Below are positions 26,833 to 35,817 of a stretch of 64,000 bases of DNA, one piece after another. Below the pieces are notes generated by a model. It was not told where the DNA came from and did no database searches. It saw only the letters and a program-made list of their open reading frames with translations. A program made the translations under genes and the position numbers. Source of the DNA: CAWHXG01 sp963833235 (lineage in GTDB: Bacteria > Pseudomonadota > Alphaproteobacteria > Rhodobacterales > Rhodobacteraceae); assembly GCA_963833235.1 (NCBI GenBank), contig CAWHXG010000005.1, positions 138,764-202,763 of the forward strand, in the 5' to 3' direction. Position 1 is the stretch's first letter. Every line of letters begins with the position of its first letter.

Positions 26833-26861
26833 TTGACAGGGCCGGCGCAATTCGCCAATTC
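26833..26861 (+). promoter_or_regulatory. Possible sigma-70 type promoter for rplU-rpmA
   Basis: TTGACA at 26,833-26,838, then 17 bases and a weak -10 (CAATTC, 26,856-26,861). About 140 bases of GC-rich leader follow before rplU, room for a structured ribosomal-protein leader. Only the -35 is convincing. Confidence 0.35.
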
Positions 26862-27002
26862 GCACCTTCCGGAACGCCTGTGGGCGGGCCGTATGGCAAT
26901 CGTCCCGATCGGGGCGCGCTGCCCGGGGCGCGCGGAAAGTCCGCGCCAACGCCCGGCTGATCGCCGGGGGCCGCAGGGCGCGATGAGAGAAGGAAGAACG
27001 CG

Positions 27003-27428
27003 ATGTTTGCGGTGCTCAAGACCGGCGGCAAGCAATACAAGGTCCGCTCGGGCGACGTGCTTCGGGTGGAGCGGCTCGCTGCCGAAGCCGGCGAGACGAT
27101 CCAGTTCAACGACGTGCTGATGCTGATGGGCGATACGTCCACCCTCGGCGCGCCGCTGGTAGAGGGCGCGGCCGTTCAGGCCGAGGTGATCGACCAGATC
27201 AAGGGCGACAAGGTCATCCATTTCGTCAAGCGCCGGCGCAAGCACGGCTCGCAGCGCACGAAGGGCCATCGGCAGAATCTGACCCTGGTACGGATCACCG
27301 ACATTCTGGAGAGCGGCGCCGCCGACAGCGGCGTCAAGGCGGCGAAGGGCACCGGCGGCGCGCCGCGGGCCGACAAGCCGGGCGCCGGGGCCGCCATAGA
27401 GGCCGCCGCGGCCGAGCAGGGAGTGTAA
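27003..27428 (+). CDS. rplU: Large ribosomal subunit protein bL21
   Basis: 141 residues. It begins MFAVLKTGGKQYKVRSGDVL and contains the rRNA-binding block HFVKRRRKHGSQRTKGHRQ, both diagnostic of L21. About 35 residues of Ala- and Gly-rich extension follow the core, commonly seen in Rhodobacteraceae. It binds 23S rRNA in the large subunit. A GAGAGAAGGAAG ribosome-binding region precedes the ATG, and rpmA starts six bases after the stop. Confidence 0.97.
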   Translation: MFAVLKTGGKQYKVRSGDVLRVERLAAEAGETIQFNDVLMLMGDTSTLGAPLVEGAAVQAEVIDQIKGDKVIHFVKRRRKHGSQRTKGHRQNLTLVRITDILESGAADSGVKAAKGTGGAPRADKPGAGAAIEAAAAEQGV

Positions 27429-27434
27429 GGGCAC

Positions 27435-27704
27435 ATGGCACACAAGAAAGCAGGCGGTTCCTCCCGCAACGGGCGCGACAGCGCCGGGCGCCGGCTGGGC
27501 GTCAAGAAGTTCGGCGGCGAGGCCGTGATCCCGGGCAACATCATCGTCCGCCAGCGCGGCACCAAGTGGTGGCCGGGCCAGGGCGTCGGCATGGGCCGCG
27601 ATCACACGATCTTCGCCACGTTGGGCGGTCACGTTACCTTCCACACCGGCCTGAAGGGGCGAACCTTCATCTCGGTCAGCCCCGTGGCCGAGGCCGCCGA
27701 ATAG
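27435..27704 (+). CDS. rpmA: Large ribosomal subunit protein bL27
   Basis: 89 residues, the normal length. It begins AHKKAGGSSRNGRDSAGRRL, with the N-terminal tail that reaches the peptidyl-transferase centre, and contains GNIIVRQRGTKWWPGQGVG. Partner of L21 in the usual rplU-rpmA operon. It starts directly with MAHKKAG, so no Firmicutes-type cleaved prepeptide is present. Confidence 0.97.
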   Translation: MAHKKAGGSSRNGRDSAGRRLGVKKFGGEAVIPGNIIVRQRGTKWWPGQGVGMGRDHTIFATLGGHVTFHTGLKGRTFISVSPVAEAAE

Positions 27705-27942
27705 CCGAACCGCGCCAAGATCTGGCCCCGGGGGGATCGGCGCAATCCGGTCCCCCCGTTACTTTTTGGCCGGGCGTCGGGAAGTCGCCGCTCCTCTGCG
27801 TCGCCGCCCACGACCGGGGAACACGCCGGCAGCGGCGATGGGGCCTGGTCCCGCCGGCCATGCGCACCGCCCTGGCCGTACCGCGCACGATCGGCCACGA
27901 CACCGGACTCCGGTTCCGCCTTGCCCATTTGGGATAGCACAC

Positions 27943-28482
27943 ATGAAACTCGAAGCGATCGCCGGGCAGCCGGTCATCCCGTCCGACAGGTTCACGCTCC
28001 GCCCGCCGCGCCGCTCCGATGCGGGGCTGTTCGACCTCTATACCGGCGATGCGCGCGTCGCCCGCGCGACCACCCGCATCCCGCATCCCCTTCCCCCCGG
28101 GACGTCCGCCGCCTTCATCGAACGCGCGCGTGACCCGAAGCGAACGGAAGACGTATGGGTGCTCGACGGCTCCGCCAATGGGCTCGACGAGGTGCTGGGC
28201 GTCGTCAGCCTCAAACGCATGGATGGCGACCGCTCCGAGGTGGGCTACTGGGTGGCGCCAGCGTTCTGGAACACCGGCTTCGCCTCCGAGGCGGTGCGCA
28301 CCCTGATGGAGGCCAATCCGCACGACAGCGCGACCGTGTTCGCCCAGGTCTTCCAGTCGAATGCCGTGTCGGCGCGGGTGCTCACCAACATCGGTTTCGC
28401 CTATATCGGCGACGCGGAGGCCTATTCCGTCTCGCAGGATCGTACCGTGCCCACATGGACCTACCTCAAGAAGCTCAGGTGA
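27943..28482 (+). CDS. GNAT family N-acetyltransferase (RimJ/RimL-like)
   Basis: 179 residues from the ATG at 27,943. The pattern is that of Acetyltransf_3 proteins: RFTLRPPRRSDAGLFDLY, SEVGYWVAPAFWNTGFASEA with acetyl-CoA binding, then VFQSNAVSARVLTNIGFAYI. Substrate unknown; RimJ/RimL relatives acetylate protein N-termini. The stop is coupled by GTGA to the next GNAT gene, and the pair lies between rpmA and obgE as in many Rhodobacteraceae. Confidence 0.88.
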   Translation: MKLEAIAGQPVIPSDRFTLRPPRRSDAGLFDLYTGDARVARATTRIPHPLPPGTSAAFIERARDPKRTEDVWVLDGSANGLDEVLGVVSLKRMDGDRSEVGYWVAPAFWNTGFASEAVRTLMEANPHDSATVFAQVFQSNAVSARVLTNIGFAYIGDAEAYSVSQDRTVPTWTYLKKLR

Positions 28483-29033
28483 CCGCCCCGCCCTCCGGCC
28501 CCGGCGGCGACGCGGCGCCAACGATCCGGACCGCGCGCCTTTGCCTGCGCCCCATGGCCGAGGCCGACGCGCCCGATCTCGCCCGCATCGGCGGCGACCC
28601 GAGGGTGGCGCCGATGCTGTTCCTGCCTACCATCCCCTGGCCCGTGGCTAAGGCCAAGGACTTCATCCACGCCTGGCGCTGGCAGGGGCGGCCGGGCTAC
28701 CGGCTGGCGATCTGCGAGCCGGGCGGCCCGCCGTTGGGCACGGTCGGCCTTGGGCGGGGTGGCGAGGTCTTCTACTTCCTCGATCCCGATACATGGGGAA
28801 AGGGCTATGCGACGGAGGCGATGGCGGGCTTTCTCGCGGACGTCTTCCACCGCTTCGCCCTCGCCTCCCTCACGGCTGACGTGTTTTACGACAACCCCGC
28901 CTCCGCCCACGTTCTGCGCAAGCTGGGCTTCAAGCCGGCCGGGGAAGGCATTGCCGTCTCGGCCGCGCGGGTTGAGCCGGCGCCGGTTTGGCTCTATCGC
29001 CTGAGCCGGACAGCCTTTGAGGCACGCCGATGA
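28479..29033 (+). CDS. GNAT family N-acetyltransferase
   Basis: 184 residues from a GTG at 28,479 overlapping the preceding TGA. An ATG at 28,455 is possible but would overlap more. Visible are TARLCLRPMAEADAPDLARI, FYFLDPDTWGKGYATEAMAG (acetyl-CoA loop) and YDNPASAHVLRKLGFKPAGE. It is a divergent relative of the upstream GNAT, probably an old duplication. Its stop overlaps obgE by four bases, so translation of obgE may depend on it. Confidence 0.86.
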   Translation: MTAPPSGPGGDAAPTIRTARLCLRPMAEADAPDLARIGGDPRVAPMLFLPTIPWPVAKAKDFIHAWRWQGRPGYRLAICEPGGPPLGTVGLGRGGEVFYFLDPDTWGKGYATEAMAGFLADVFHRFALASLTADVFYDNPASAHVLRKLGFKPAGEGIAVSAARVEPAPVWLYRLSRTAFEARR

Positions 29034-30079
29034 AATTCCTCGATCTCGCCAAGGTGAACATCCGGTCCGGCGGCGGCGGCGCCGGCGCCGTCAGCTTCCG
29101 GCGCGAGAAGTTCATCGAGTACGGCGGCCCCAACGGCGGCGATGGCGGGCGCGGCGGCGACGTGGTGGCCGAAGCGGTGGAGGGGCTGAATACCCTCATC
29201 GATTTCCGCTACCAGCAGCACTTCTTCGCCCGCAACGGCCAGGGCGGCATGGGCCAGGGCCGTACCGGTGCCAGCGCCGACGACATCGTGCTGAAGGTGC
29301 CGGTGGGCACCGAGATCCTCGACGAGGACGAAGAGACCGTGATCGCCGACCTGACGGAGGTCGGGCAGCGCGTGGTGCTGGCCGAGGGCGGCAACGGCGG
29401 CTTCGGCAACCTGCGCTTCAAGTCCTCCACCAACCGCGCGCCGCGCCATGCCAACCCGGGGCAGCCGGGCGTCGAGCGGGCGCTCTGGCTGCGGCTGAAG
29501 CTCATCGCCGATGCCGGCCTGCTGGGCCTGCCCAATGCCGGCAAGTCCACCTTCCTCGCCGCGACCTCGAACGCCCGCCCGAAGATCGCCGACTATCCCT
29601 TCACCACGCTGCATCCCAATCTGGGGGTCGTCGGCGTGGACAATGCCGAGTTCGTCGTGGCCGACATTCCGGGCCTGATCGAGGGCGCGTCGGAAGGCAA
29701 GGGGATCGGCGACCGTTTCCTCGGCCATGTGGAACGCTGCGCCGTGCTGCTGCATCTGGTCGACGGGACCTCGGCGGACGTCGCGGGCGACTACCGCACG
29801 ATCATCGGCGAGCTCGACGCCTATGGCGGTGAGCTGGCCGGGAAGCCCCGGATCACCGCGCTGAACAAGGTCGACGCGCTCGACGCCGAGACGCGCGCGG
29901 CGGCGGCGGCGGCGCTGGCAGAGGCCTGCGGCGGCCAGGTCTTCCAGATGTCGGGCATCAGCGGCGAGGGCGTCACGGACGTGCTGCGCGCCGTCCGCGC
30001 CTGCATCTCCGACGACCGCGTGCGCCGAAAGGCGGAGGAGGCGGGGCCGTTGCCCGCCGCCGAGACATGGACGCCCTGA
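29030..30079 (+). CDS. obgE: GTPase Obg/CgtA
   Basis: 349 residues. The glycine-rich Obg fold occupies residues 1-158 (KVNIRSGGGGAGAVSFRREK, GGPNGGDGGRGGDV). The GTPase domain has G1 GLPNAGKST near 166, DIPGLIEGAS (G3) and NKVD (G4). It lacks the C-terminal OCT extension, as is usual in alphaproteobacteria. It is a large-subunit assembly factor and stress/growth regulator. Overlaps of 4 bases upstream and 13 bases with proB place it in a coupled operon. Confidence 0.96.
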   Translation: MKFLDLAKVNIRSGGGGAGAVSFRREKFIEYGGPNGGDGGRGGDVVAEAVEGLNTLIDFRYQQHFFARNGQGGMGQGRTGASADDIVLKVPVGTEILDEDEETVIADLTEVGQRVVLAEGGNGGFGNLRFKSSTNRAPRHANPGQPGVERALWLRLKLIADAGLLGLPNAGKSTFLAATSNARPKIADYPFTTLHPNLGVVGVDNAEFVVADIPGLIEGASEGKGIGDRFLGHVERCAVLLHLVDGTSADVAGDYRTIIGELDAYGGELAGKPRITALNKVDALDAETRAAAAAALAEACGGQVFQMSGISGEGVTDVLRAVRACISDDRVRRKAEEAGPLPAAETWTP

Positions 30080-31203
30080 CCGAGGCCCCGATCCGCAGCC
30101 GCCCCACGCTGGCGGGGGCAAGCCGGCTGGTGGTCAAGGTCGGCTCGGCGCTGCTGGTCGATCAGGCGTCGGGGCTGCGGGCGGGCTGGCTCGCCGGCCT
30201 TGCCGCCGATATCGCCGCCCTGCGCACCCGCGGGGTCGAGGTGCTGGTGGTCTCCTCGGGTTCCATCGCGCTCGGCCGCTCGGTCCTGCGCCTGCCGCCA
30301 GGGCCCCTGCCGCTGGAGCAGTCGCAGGCCGCCGCCGCCATCGGCCAGATCCGCCTCGCCGGCTCTTGGGAGGCCGCGCTCTCGCCCCATGGCCTGACCG
30401 CCGCGCAGGTTCTGACCACCCTGGAAGACAGCACCGACCGCCGCCGCTACCTCAACATCCGCGCGACGCTGGGCCAGCTTCTGGCCTTCGGCGCGGTGCC
30501 CGTGGTCAACGAGAACGACACCGTGGCCACCGACGAGATCCGCTATGGCGACAACGACAGGCTGGCCGCCCAGGTCGCGGCAACGGTAAGCGCCGACGTT
30601 CTGGTTCTGCTCAGCGACGTCGACGGGCTCTACACCGCCAACCCCGGGCTCGATCCGGCCGCGACGCGGCTGGAGACGGTGGCCGAGATCACGCCCGAGA
30701 TCGAGGCGATGGCGGGAGACGGGCTGTCGGGGCTTTCGCGCGGCGGCATGGTGACGAAGATCCTCGCCGCCCGCACGGCCACCGCGGCGGGCTGCGCCAT
30801 GGTCATCGCGCAGGGCGGCCGGGAACGCCCGCTCTCGGCGCTGGAGGACGGCGCGCCCTGCACCTGGTTCCTGGCGCAGGGCGACCCGCAGACGGCGCGC
30901 AAGCGCTGGATCGCCGCGATGAAGCCGCGCGGTACCGTCACCGTCGATGCCGGAGCCGCCGCGGCTCTGGCGCGGGGCCGTTCGCTCCTGCCGGCCGGCA
31001 TCCGCGCGGTCGTCGGCGATTTCGGGCGCGGCCAGCCGGTGGAGATCCTCGGCCCCGAAGGGGGTCTTCTCGGCAAGGGCCTCGCGCGCTACACGGCCCA
31101 GGAGGCCCGCGCCATCGCCGGACGACGCTCGGGAGACATCGCGGCGATCCTCGGCTACGAGGGGCGCGCGGCGCTCATTCACAGGGACGACATGGTGCTA
31201 TGA
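30067..31203 (+). CDS. proB: Glutamate 5-kinase
   Basis: 378 residues: an amino-acid kinase domain (LVVKVGSALLV, VLVVSSGSIALG, VVNENDTVATDEIRYGDNDR, VLLSDVDGLYT) and a C-terminal PUA domain (about 285-378, beginning GTVTVDAGAAAALARG). It phosphorylates glutamate in the first step of proline synthesis, and the kinase core carries the proline-feedback site in the family. The start lies inside obgE and the stop overlaps proA by ATGA. Confidence 0.96.
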   Translation: MDALTEAPIRSRPTLAGASRLVVKVGSALLVDQASGLRAGWLAGLAADIAALRTRGVEVLVVSSGSIALGRSVLRLPPGPLPLEQSQAAAAIGQIRLAGSWEAALSPHGLTAAQVLTTLEDSTDRRRYLNIRATLGQLLAFGAVPVVNENDTVATDEIRYGDNDRLAAQVAATVSADVLVLLSDVDGLYTANPGLDPAATRLETVAEITPEIEAMAGDGLSGLSRGGMVTKILAARTATAAGCAMVIAQGGRERPLSALEDGAPCTWFLAQGDPQTARKRWIAAMKPRGTVTVDAGAAAALARGRSLLPAGIRAVVGDFGRGQPVEILGPEGGLLGKGLARYTAQEARAIAGRRSGDIAAILGYEGRAALIHRDDMVL

Positions 31204-32474
31204 AGGACATCGAGACCAGCGAAGACGTGCCCGCGCTGATGGCCGGGATCGGCGCCCGCGCAAAGGCCGCCGCCGCCATCCTCGCCACCGCCAGCTCGGA
31301 GCGGAAGTATGCCGCCCTGATCGGCGCGGCTGATGCGATACTGGAAGACCGCGAAAAGATCCTCTTCGCCAATTGCGAGGATCTCGTGACCGCCGAGGAA
31401 AAGGGCCTGACGGGCGCGATGCTCGACCGGCTGACGCTGGACGAAGGCCGCATCCGTGCCATGGCGAACGGCCTGCGCGATATCGCCGCGCAATCCGATC
31501 CCGTCGGCCAGGTCATCGCCGAATGGAGCCGCCCCAACGGCCTGCACATCCGCCGCGTGCGCACGCCTCTGGGCGTGATCGGCATCATCTACGAGAGCCG
31601 CCCGAACGTGACCGCCGATGCCGGCGCGCTCTGCCTGCAGGCGGGCAACGCGGCGATCCTGCGCGGCGGCTCCGAAAGCGCCGCTTCATCGGCCGCGATC
31701 CACGCCTGCCTGCTGCGCGGCCTGCGCAGCGCCGGCTTGCCCGAAGACGCAATCCAGCTCGTGCCCACGCGGGACCGTGCGGCGGTACGCGAGATGCTGA
31801 CAATGGCGGGCACCATCGACGTGATCGTGCCGCGCGGCGGCAAGTCCCTCGTGGGGCTGGTGCAGGCCGAGGCGCGGGTGCCGGTCTTCGCGCATCTCGA
31901 AGGCATCTGCCACATCTATTGCGGCGCCACGGCACATCCCGATATGGCGCGTCGCGTGGTGGTCAACGCCAAGACCCGGCGCACTGGCATCTGCGGGGCG
32001 CTGGAATGCCTGCTGATCGACTGGCGGTTCTACACGCAGCACGGGGCCGTGCTGATCGAGGATCTTCTGAAGGCCGGGGTAGAGGTACGCGCCGAAGGCG
32101 AGCTGCTCAAGATCCCCGGGACGGTGCCCGCGAGCGCGGAGGATTTCGGCCGCGAGTTCCTCGACATGGTCGTCGCGGTCAAGCTGGTCGACGGGCTGGA
32201 CGAAGCCATCGCCCATATACAGCGATACGGCTCGAACCATACCGATTGCATCCTCACCTCCGACGACATGGCCGCCGACACCTTCTTCGCCCGTCTCGAC
32301 AGCGCCATCCTGATGCGCAACGCCTCGACCCAGTTCGCCGATGGCGGGGAGTTCGGGATGGGCGCCGAGATCGGGATCGCCACCGGCAAGATGCATGCTC
32401 GCGGCCCGGTGGGGGCCGAGCAGCTGACGAGCTTCAAGTACCTGGTGGTCGGCGACGGCGCGGTGCGCGGCTGA
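31200..32474 (+). CDS. proA: Glutamate-5-semialdehyde dehydrogenase (gamma-glutamyl phosphate reductase)
   Basis: 424 residues, normal length. IIYESRPNVTADAGALCLQA with GNAAILRGG is the cofactor region. The catalytic Cys is in RTGICGALE. The end GPVGAEQLTSFKYLV is typical. It reduces gamma-glutamyl phosphate with NADPH to the semialdehyde. It follows proB by a four-base overlap and its stop abuts the stop of the convergent chpT gene. Confidence 0.96.
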   Translation: MKDIETSEDVPALMAGIGARAKAAAAILATASSERKYAALIGAADAILEDREKILFANCEDLVTAEEKGLTGAMLDRLTLDEGRIRAMANGLRDIAAQSDPVGQVIAEWSRPNGLHIRRVRTPLGVIGIIYESRPNVTADAGALCLQAGNAAILRGGSESAASSAAIHACLLRGLRSAGLPEDAIQLVPTRDRAAVREMLTMAGTIDVIVPRGGKSLVGLVQAEARVPVFAHLEGICHIYCGATAHPDMARRVVVNAKTRRTGICGALECLLIDWRFYTQHGAVLIEDLLKAGVEVRAEGELLKIPGTVPASAEDFGREFLDMVVAVKLVDGLDEAIAHIQRYGSNHTDCILTSDDMAADTFFARLDSAILMRNASTQFADGGEFGMGAEIGIATGKMHARGPVGAEQLTSFKYLVVGDGAVRG

Positions 32475-33089
32475 TCAGAAGCGCACGGTGATCCGCGAGG
32501 ATGTGGTCTCCACCACGATGCGCCGGCCCATCTCGGCGGCAAGCGCCGGGGCCATCAGGAACTGCACCTGCGCCGGGGTCACGGCGGCCTCCGCCGACGG
32601 GTTCGACAGAAGCGCCCACAGCTCGGGCTCGGCGCGCTGCTTCTCGGCCTTGCCGGTGATCTGCCAGGTATCGTCCGTCTTGATGATGGCGACGTCGCCG
32701 CCATAGGGCAGGGCGGTCTCCATGCATTGCAGCAGAAGGAACGCCAGCTTCACCTCGCGCCGGCCCACATCCCCGGCGGGCCGCCATTCGACCCGCAACC
32801 GCTGGCCCTGCATGAGCGCGCCGAGGACCTTGGTCACTTCGCTGCGGCCCAGCTGCTGCTCGGCGCCGGCCAGTCCATAGGCGATCCGGTAGAAGCGGAT
32901 GCGCGCGTTGGCGTTTGACACGCTTTCGGTGATCAGCGACATTTCGGGGCCAAGGCCGGACCCGTCCATCGCCAGAAGCTCCAGCCCGTTGCCGATGGCC
33001 CCGATCGGGCTGATCAGGTCATGACAGATCCGCGAGCCGATCAGCGCGGCAAGGTCGCGACCGCCCTCACCCATCGGGACGCGCGGCAA
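32475..33089 (-). CDS. chpT: Histidine phosphotransferase ChpT
   Basis: 204 residues. The phosphoacceptor His23 is in IGSRICHDLISPIGAIGNGL, followed by a helical dimerisation domain and a degenerate ATPase-like domain that does not bind ATP in the family. ChpT carries phosphate from CckA to CtrA and CpdR, which control the alphaproteobacterial cell cycle or, in Rhodobacterales, motility and gene-transfer agents. An alternative ATG at 33,074 would remove five residues. It is read divergently from the DUF3553 gene, 26 bases apart. Confidence 0.88.
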   Translation of the reverse strand: MPRVPMGEGGRDLAALIGSRICHDLISPIGAIGNGLELLAMDGSGLGPEMSLITESVSNANARIRFYRIAYGLAGAEQQLGRSEVTKVLGALMQGQRLRVEWRPAGDVGRREVKLAFLLLQCMETALPYGGDVAIIKTDDTWQITGKAEKQRAEPELWALLSNPSAEAAVTPAQVQFLMAPALAAEMGRRIVVETTSSRITVRF

Positions 33090-33115
33090 CCGGGCCGACC
33101 CCGCGAAAGGACGAC

Positions 33116-33295
33116 ATGACCGAACTCTTCGAACCCGGAATGCTCGTGCGCCACCCAGAGCGCCCGGACTGGGGCCGCGGGCAGGTACAATCCAACATCA
33201 ACGGTCGGATCACGGTAACCTTCGAGAATGCCGGGAAAGTGGTCATTGACGGCTCGCGCGTTTACCTGCAGTTCGACGACGGGTCTTCGACATGA
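33116..33295 (+). CDS. DUF3553 domain-containing small protein
   Basis: 59 residues beginning MTELFEPGMLVRHPERPDWG, then GQVQSNINGRITVTFENAGK and VYLQFD. This SH3-like small domain (DUF3553) is widespread in alphaproteobacteria and resembles the nucleic-acid-binding tail of some UvrD/PcrA helicases. A GAAAGGACG sequence upstream of the ATG serves as ribosome binding site. It shares a short divergent promoter region with chpT. Confidence 0.85.
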   Translation: MTELFEPGMLVRHPERPDWGRGQVQSNINGRITVTFENAGKVVIDGSRVYLQFDDGSST

Positions 33296-33439
33296 CGCCT
33301 TCGTGTCACAACCCACGCGCGAGTGCAATGGCCCGGTGATGCCGCGGGCGCTGCAGGGCATCGGGGCAAGAGGCCGGCGGGGGCAAGGTGCTGCGGGCCC
33401 TGGCGCCGGCCCGGCGCCGACGGATGGAAGAGGTCGAGC

Positions 33440-34231
33440 ATGACGCGCGCCGCAGCCCGCCTGGACGGTACGGATTTCGAGGTGCGCCTGGCGGCGTCCG
33501 AGCGCGATATTCTGGCCGCGCAGCGCCTGCGCTATGCCGTCTTCGTGGAAGAGCTCGGCGGCGACGGCCCGCTGGTGGATCACGACAGGCGGTTGGAGGC
33601 CGACAGGTTCGACCCGTTCTACGACCACATGCTGCTGATCGACCGGCGCCGCGATTCCGACGCGCTCGACGACGTCGTGGGCGTCTACCGCCTGTTGCGC
33701 GGCGACAGGGCGGCGATGGCGGGGGGCTTCTATTCCTCGGGCGAGTACGACCTGACCCCGCTGACCCAAAGCGGCCGCCCGCTGCTGGAGCTTGGGCGCT
33801 CCTGCGTGCACCGCGCCTATCGCGGGGGGCCGGCGCTCTACCATCTCTGGCACGGGCTGGCCGCCTTCACGCTGGAGCACGGGATCGAGGTTCTCTTCGG
33901 CGTCGCCAGCTTCCACGGCACCGATCTGGAGGCTCTGGCACAGCCGCTCTCGCTGCTGCACCACCGGCATCTGGCGCCGCCCGACCTGCGCGTGCGGGCG
34001 GTGGAGGGGGCTTACCGCAGCCTCGACCTGATGCCCGAGGACCGGATCGACAGGCCTGCCGCCCTGCGCGCCACGCCGGCGCTGATCAAGGCGTATCTGC
34101 GGCTTGGCGGCTTCGTGGGCGACGGCGCCTTCGTGGATCGCGAGTTCAACACGATCGACGTCTGCCTGCTGCTCGACACCGCGCGGATGACCGAACGCCA
34201 GCGCGGGCTCTATACCCGTGGCGGCGGATGA
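33440..34231 (+). CDS. olsB: Ornithine-acyl[ACP] N-acyltransferase (GNAT fold)
   Basis: 263 residues from the ATG at 33,440. Typical blocks are AQRLRYAVFVEELGGDG, VGVYRLLRG, LLELGRSCVHRAYRGG and ALYHLWHGLAAF. OlsB attaches a 3-hydroxyacyl chain to ornithine, the first step of ornithine lipid synthesis. olsA follows after 30 bases, giving the complete two-gene pathway. The protein is probably membrane-associated. Confidence 0.88.
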   Translation: MTRAAARLDGTDFEVRLAASERDILAAQRLRYAVFVEELGGDGPLVDHDRRLEADRFDPFYDHMLLIDRRRDSDALDDVVGVYRLLRGDRAAMAGGFYSSGEYDLTPLTQSGRPLLELGRSCVHRAYRGGPALYHLWHGLAAFTLEHGIEVLFGVASFHGTDLEALAQPLSLLHHRHLAPPDLRVRAVEGAYRSLDLMPEDRIDRPAALRATPALIKAYLRLGGFVGDGAFVDREFNTIDVCLLLDTARMTERQRGLYTRGGG

Positions 34232-34261
34232 CGCGCCCGGCATGAAGGGCCAGCCCTGCGC

Positions 34262-35104
34262 GTGAGCGGCCCCTGGACCTCCGAGCGCCCGTGGGCGGGG
34301 CCGCCGCCGACCCCCGCGGGCGGGCTGCGCGCCGGCCTGCGCGGGGCGGCGGTGGCGGCGATCCTGGCCGTGGGGCTGGGGCTGTTGCTGCTGATCCGGC
34401 TGGTGGAGCGCCCCGTCTTCGGCGCCGCGCGCCCGGCCAGCCCCTGGGTCACCTGCCATGTCTGCCGGCTGTGCCTGCGGGTGCTGGGCCTGCGCGTCTC
34501 GCAGGAGGGCGCACCGATGGATCGCCCCGGCGTGCTGGTGGCGAACCATGCAAGCTGGCTCGACATCCTGGTGCTGAACGCGCCCGCGCCGGTCTACTTC
34601 GTGGCCAAGGCCGAGGTGGCGGGCTGGCCCGGGATCGGGCTTCTGGCACGCGCCACCGGCACCGTCTTCGTCGCCCGGGAGCGGCGCGAGGCGGCGGCGC
34701 AGGCGGCGCTTCTGCGCGCGCGGCTCGCCGCCGGCCACCGGTTGCTGATCTTCCCCGAAGGCACCAGCTCCGACGGGCGGCGGGTTCTGCCCTTCAAGGC
34801 AACGCTCTTCGCGGCCCTGCAGGGGTCGGACGGGCCCGCCCCGTGGGTCCAGCCGGTCAGCCTGATCTACACGGCGCCCGCCCGCGCCGATCCGCGCTTT
34901 TACGGCTGGTGGGGCGACATGGAGCTTGGCCCGCATCTTCTGGCGGTGCTGGCGATCCGCCGCAACGGCGCGGCGCGGATCGTCTGGCATCCGCCGCTGG
35001 CGACGGCCGGCGCCGATCGCAAGGCGCTGGCGCGGGCGGCCGAGGCCGCGGTGCGGGCGGGCATGGAGAAAGGGCTTAGCCGAGATCCCGCAGCAGCGCC
35101 TTGA
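34262..35104 (+). CDS. olsA: Lyso-ornithine lipid O-acyltransferase (PlsC family)
   Basis: 280 residues from a GTG at 34,262. One N-terminal membrane helix (AAVAAILAVGLGLLLLIRL, about 30-48). Acyltransferase motifs are NHASWLD (catalytic His and Asp), GTVFVARERR, and FPEGTSSDG. It esterifies the hydroxyl of lyso-ornithine lipid made by OlsB. A general 1-acylglycerol-phosphate acyltransferase is the alternative, but its position after olsB favours OlsA. Its 3' end overlaps the convergent thiE by 29 bases. Confidence 0.85.
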   Translation: MSGPWTSERPWAGPPPTPAGGLRAGLRGAAVAAILAVGLGLLLLIRLVERPVFGAARPASPWVTCHVCRLCLRVLGLRVSQEGAPMDRPGVLVANHASWLDILVLNAPAPVYFVAKAEVAGWPGIGLLARATGTVFVARERREAAAQAALLRARLAAGHRLLIFPEGTSSDGRRVLPFKATLFAALQGSDGPAPWVQPVSLIYTAPARADPRFYGWWGDMELGPHLLAVLAIRRNGAARIVWHPPLATAGADRKALARAAEAAVRAGMEKGLSRDPAAAP

Positions 35105-35696
35105 GCGCCGCGGCCGGATCGTCGTGTTGCCAGATGCCGTTGCCGAGGGCGATGAAATCCGCCACGGGGGCGATGGCGGCCACGGCCTCGGCACCCTCCG
35201 CGCCCTCGGCCACCACCGGCAGCTCGATCATCTCGGACCACCAGGCGAAAAGTTCCTGCGGCGCGGTGGTGCCGTTACCGAGCGGCGTGGGCGAGACGGG
35301 GCCGAACGCCACGTAATCCGCCCCCGCCTCGCCGGCGCTTATCCCGTCGTGCCGCGTGGCGCCGCAGAAGGCGCCCACCACCGCGTCGGCCCCAAGCGCC
35401 TTGCGCGCCGCGCGGACGTTGCGCGCCCCGTCGGTCAGGTGCACGCCGTCCAGCCCGTGGCGTTCGGCCAGACGCCAATGGGCCTCGATCACCAGCGGCA
35501 CGTCGCGGGCATGGGCGACTTCGCGCAGCGCATCGGCGGCGCGCCCTATGGCGGCCTCGTCGGCCGCGGCGAGGCGCAGGCGCAGGCAGGCGGTCTCGAC
35601 CCGGTCGAGCACCGCGGCCAGCCGGTCGCCGAAGCCGTCGTCGAAGGGGTCGACGGGGGTGAGGAGGTAGAGCTGCGGGCGGTCTGGTTCGGCCAT
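35076..35696 (-). CDS. thiE: Thiamine phosphate synthase
   Basis: 206 residues from the ATG at 35,696. TIM-barrel ThiE pattern: RPQLYLLTPVDPFDDGF, VPLVIEAHWRLAERHGLDGV, HLTDGARNVRAARKALG, GADYVAFGPVSPTPLGNGTT and ADFIALGNGIW. It joins the pyrimidine and thiazole phosphates to make thiamine phosphate. It stands alone here without other thiamine genes. The family includes divergent paralogues, so exact activity is slightly uncertain. Confidence 0.85.
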   Translation of the reverse strand: MAEPDRPQLYLLTPVDPFDDGFGDRLAAVLDRVETACLRLRLAAADEAAIGRAADALREVAHARDVPLVIEAHWRLAERHGLDGVHLTDGARNVRAARKALGADAVVGAFCGATRHDGISAGEAGADYVAFGPVSPTPLGNGTTAPQELFAWWSEMIELPVVAEGAEGAEAVAAIAPVADFIALGNGIWQHDDPAAALKALLRDLG

Positions 35697-35817
35697 GGGA
35701 GGCAGGGGCCTTCGGGAGAGGGGGCGCGCGGGATCACGGGCAGGCGTGACTAGCCCGCGCGACCGGCCCCCGCAACCCATTGCTACGCCTTGCGAGCACG
35801 CCTAAGAGGCCCGCGAC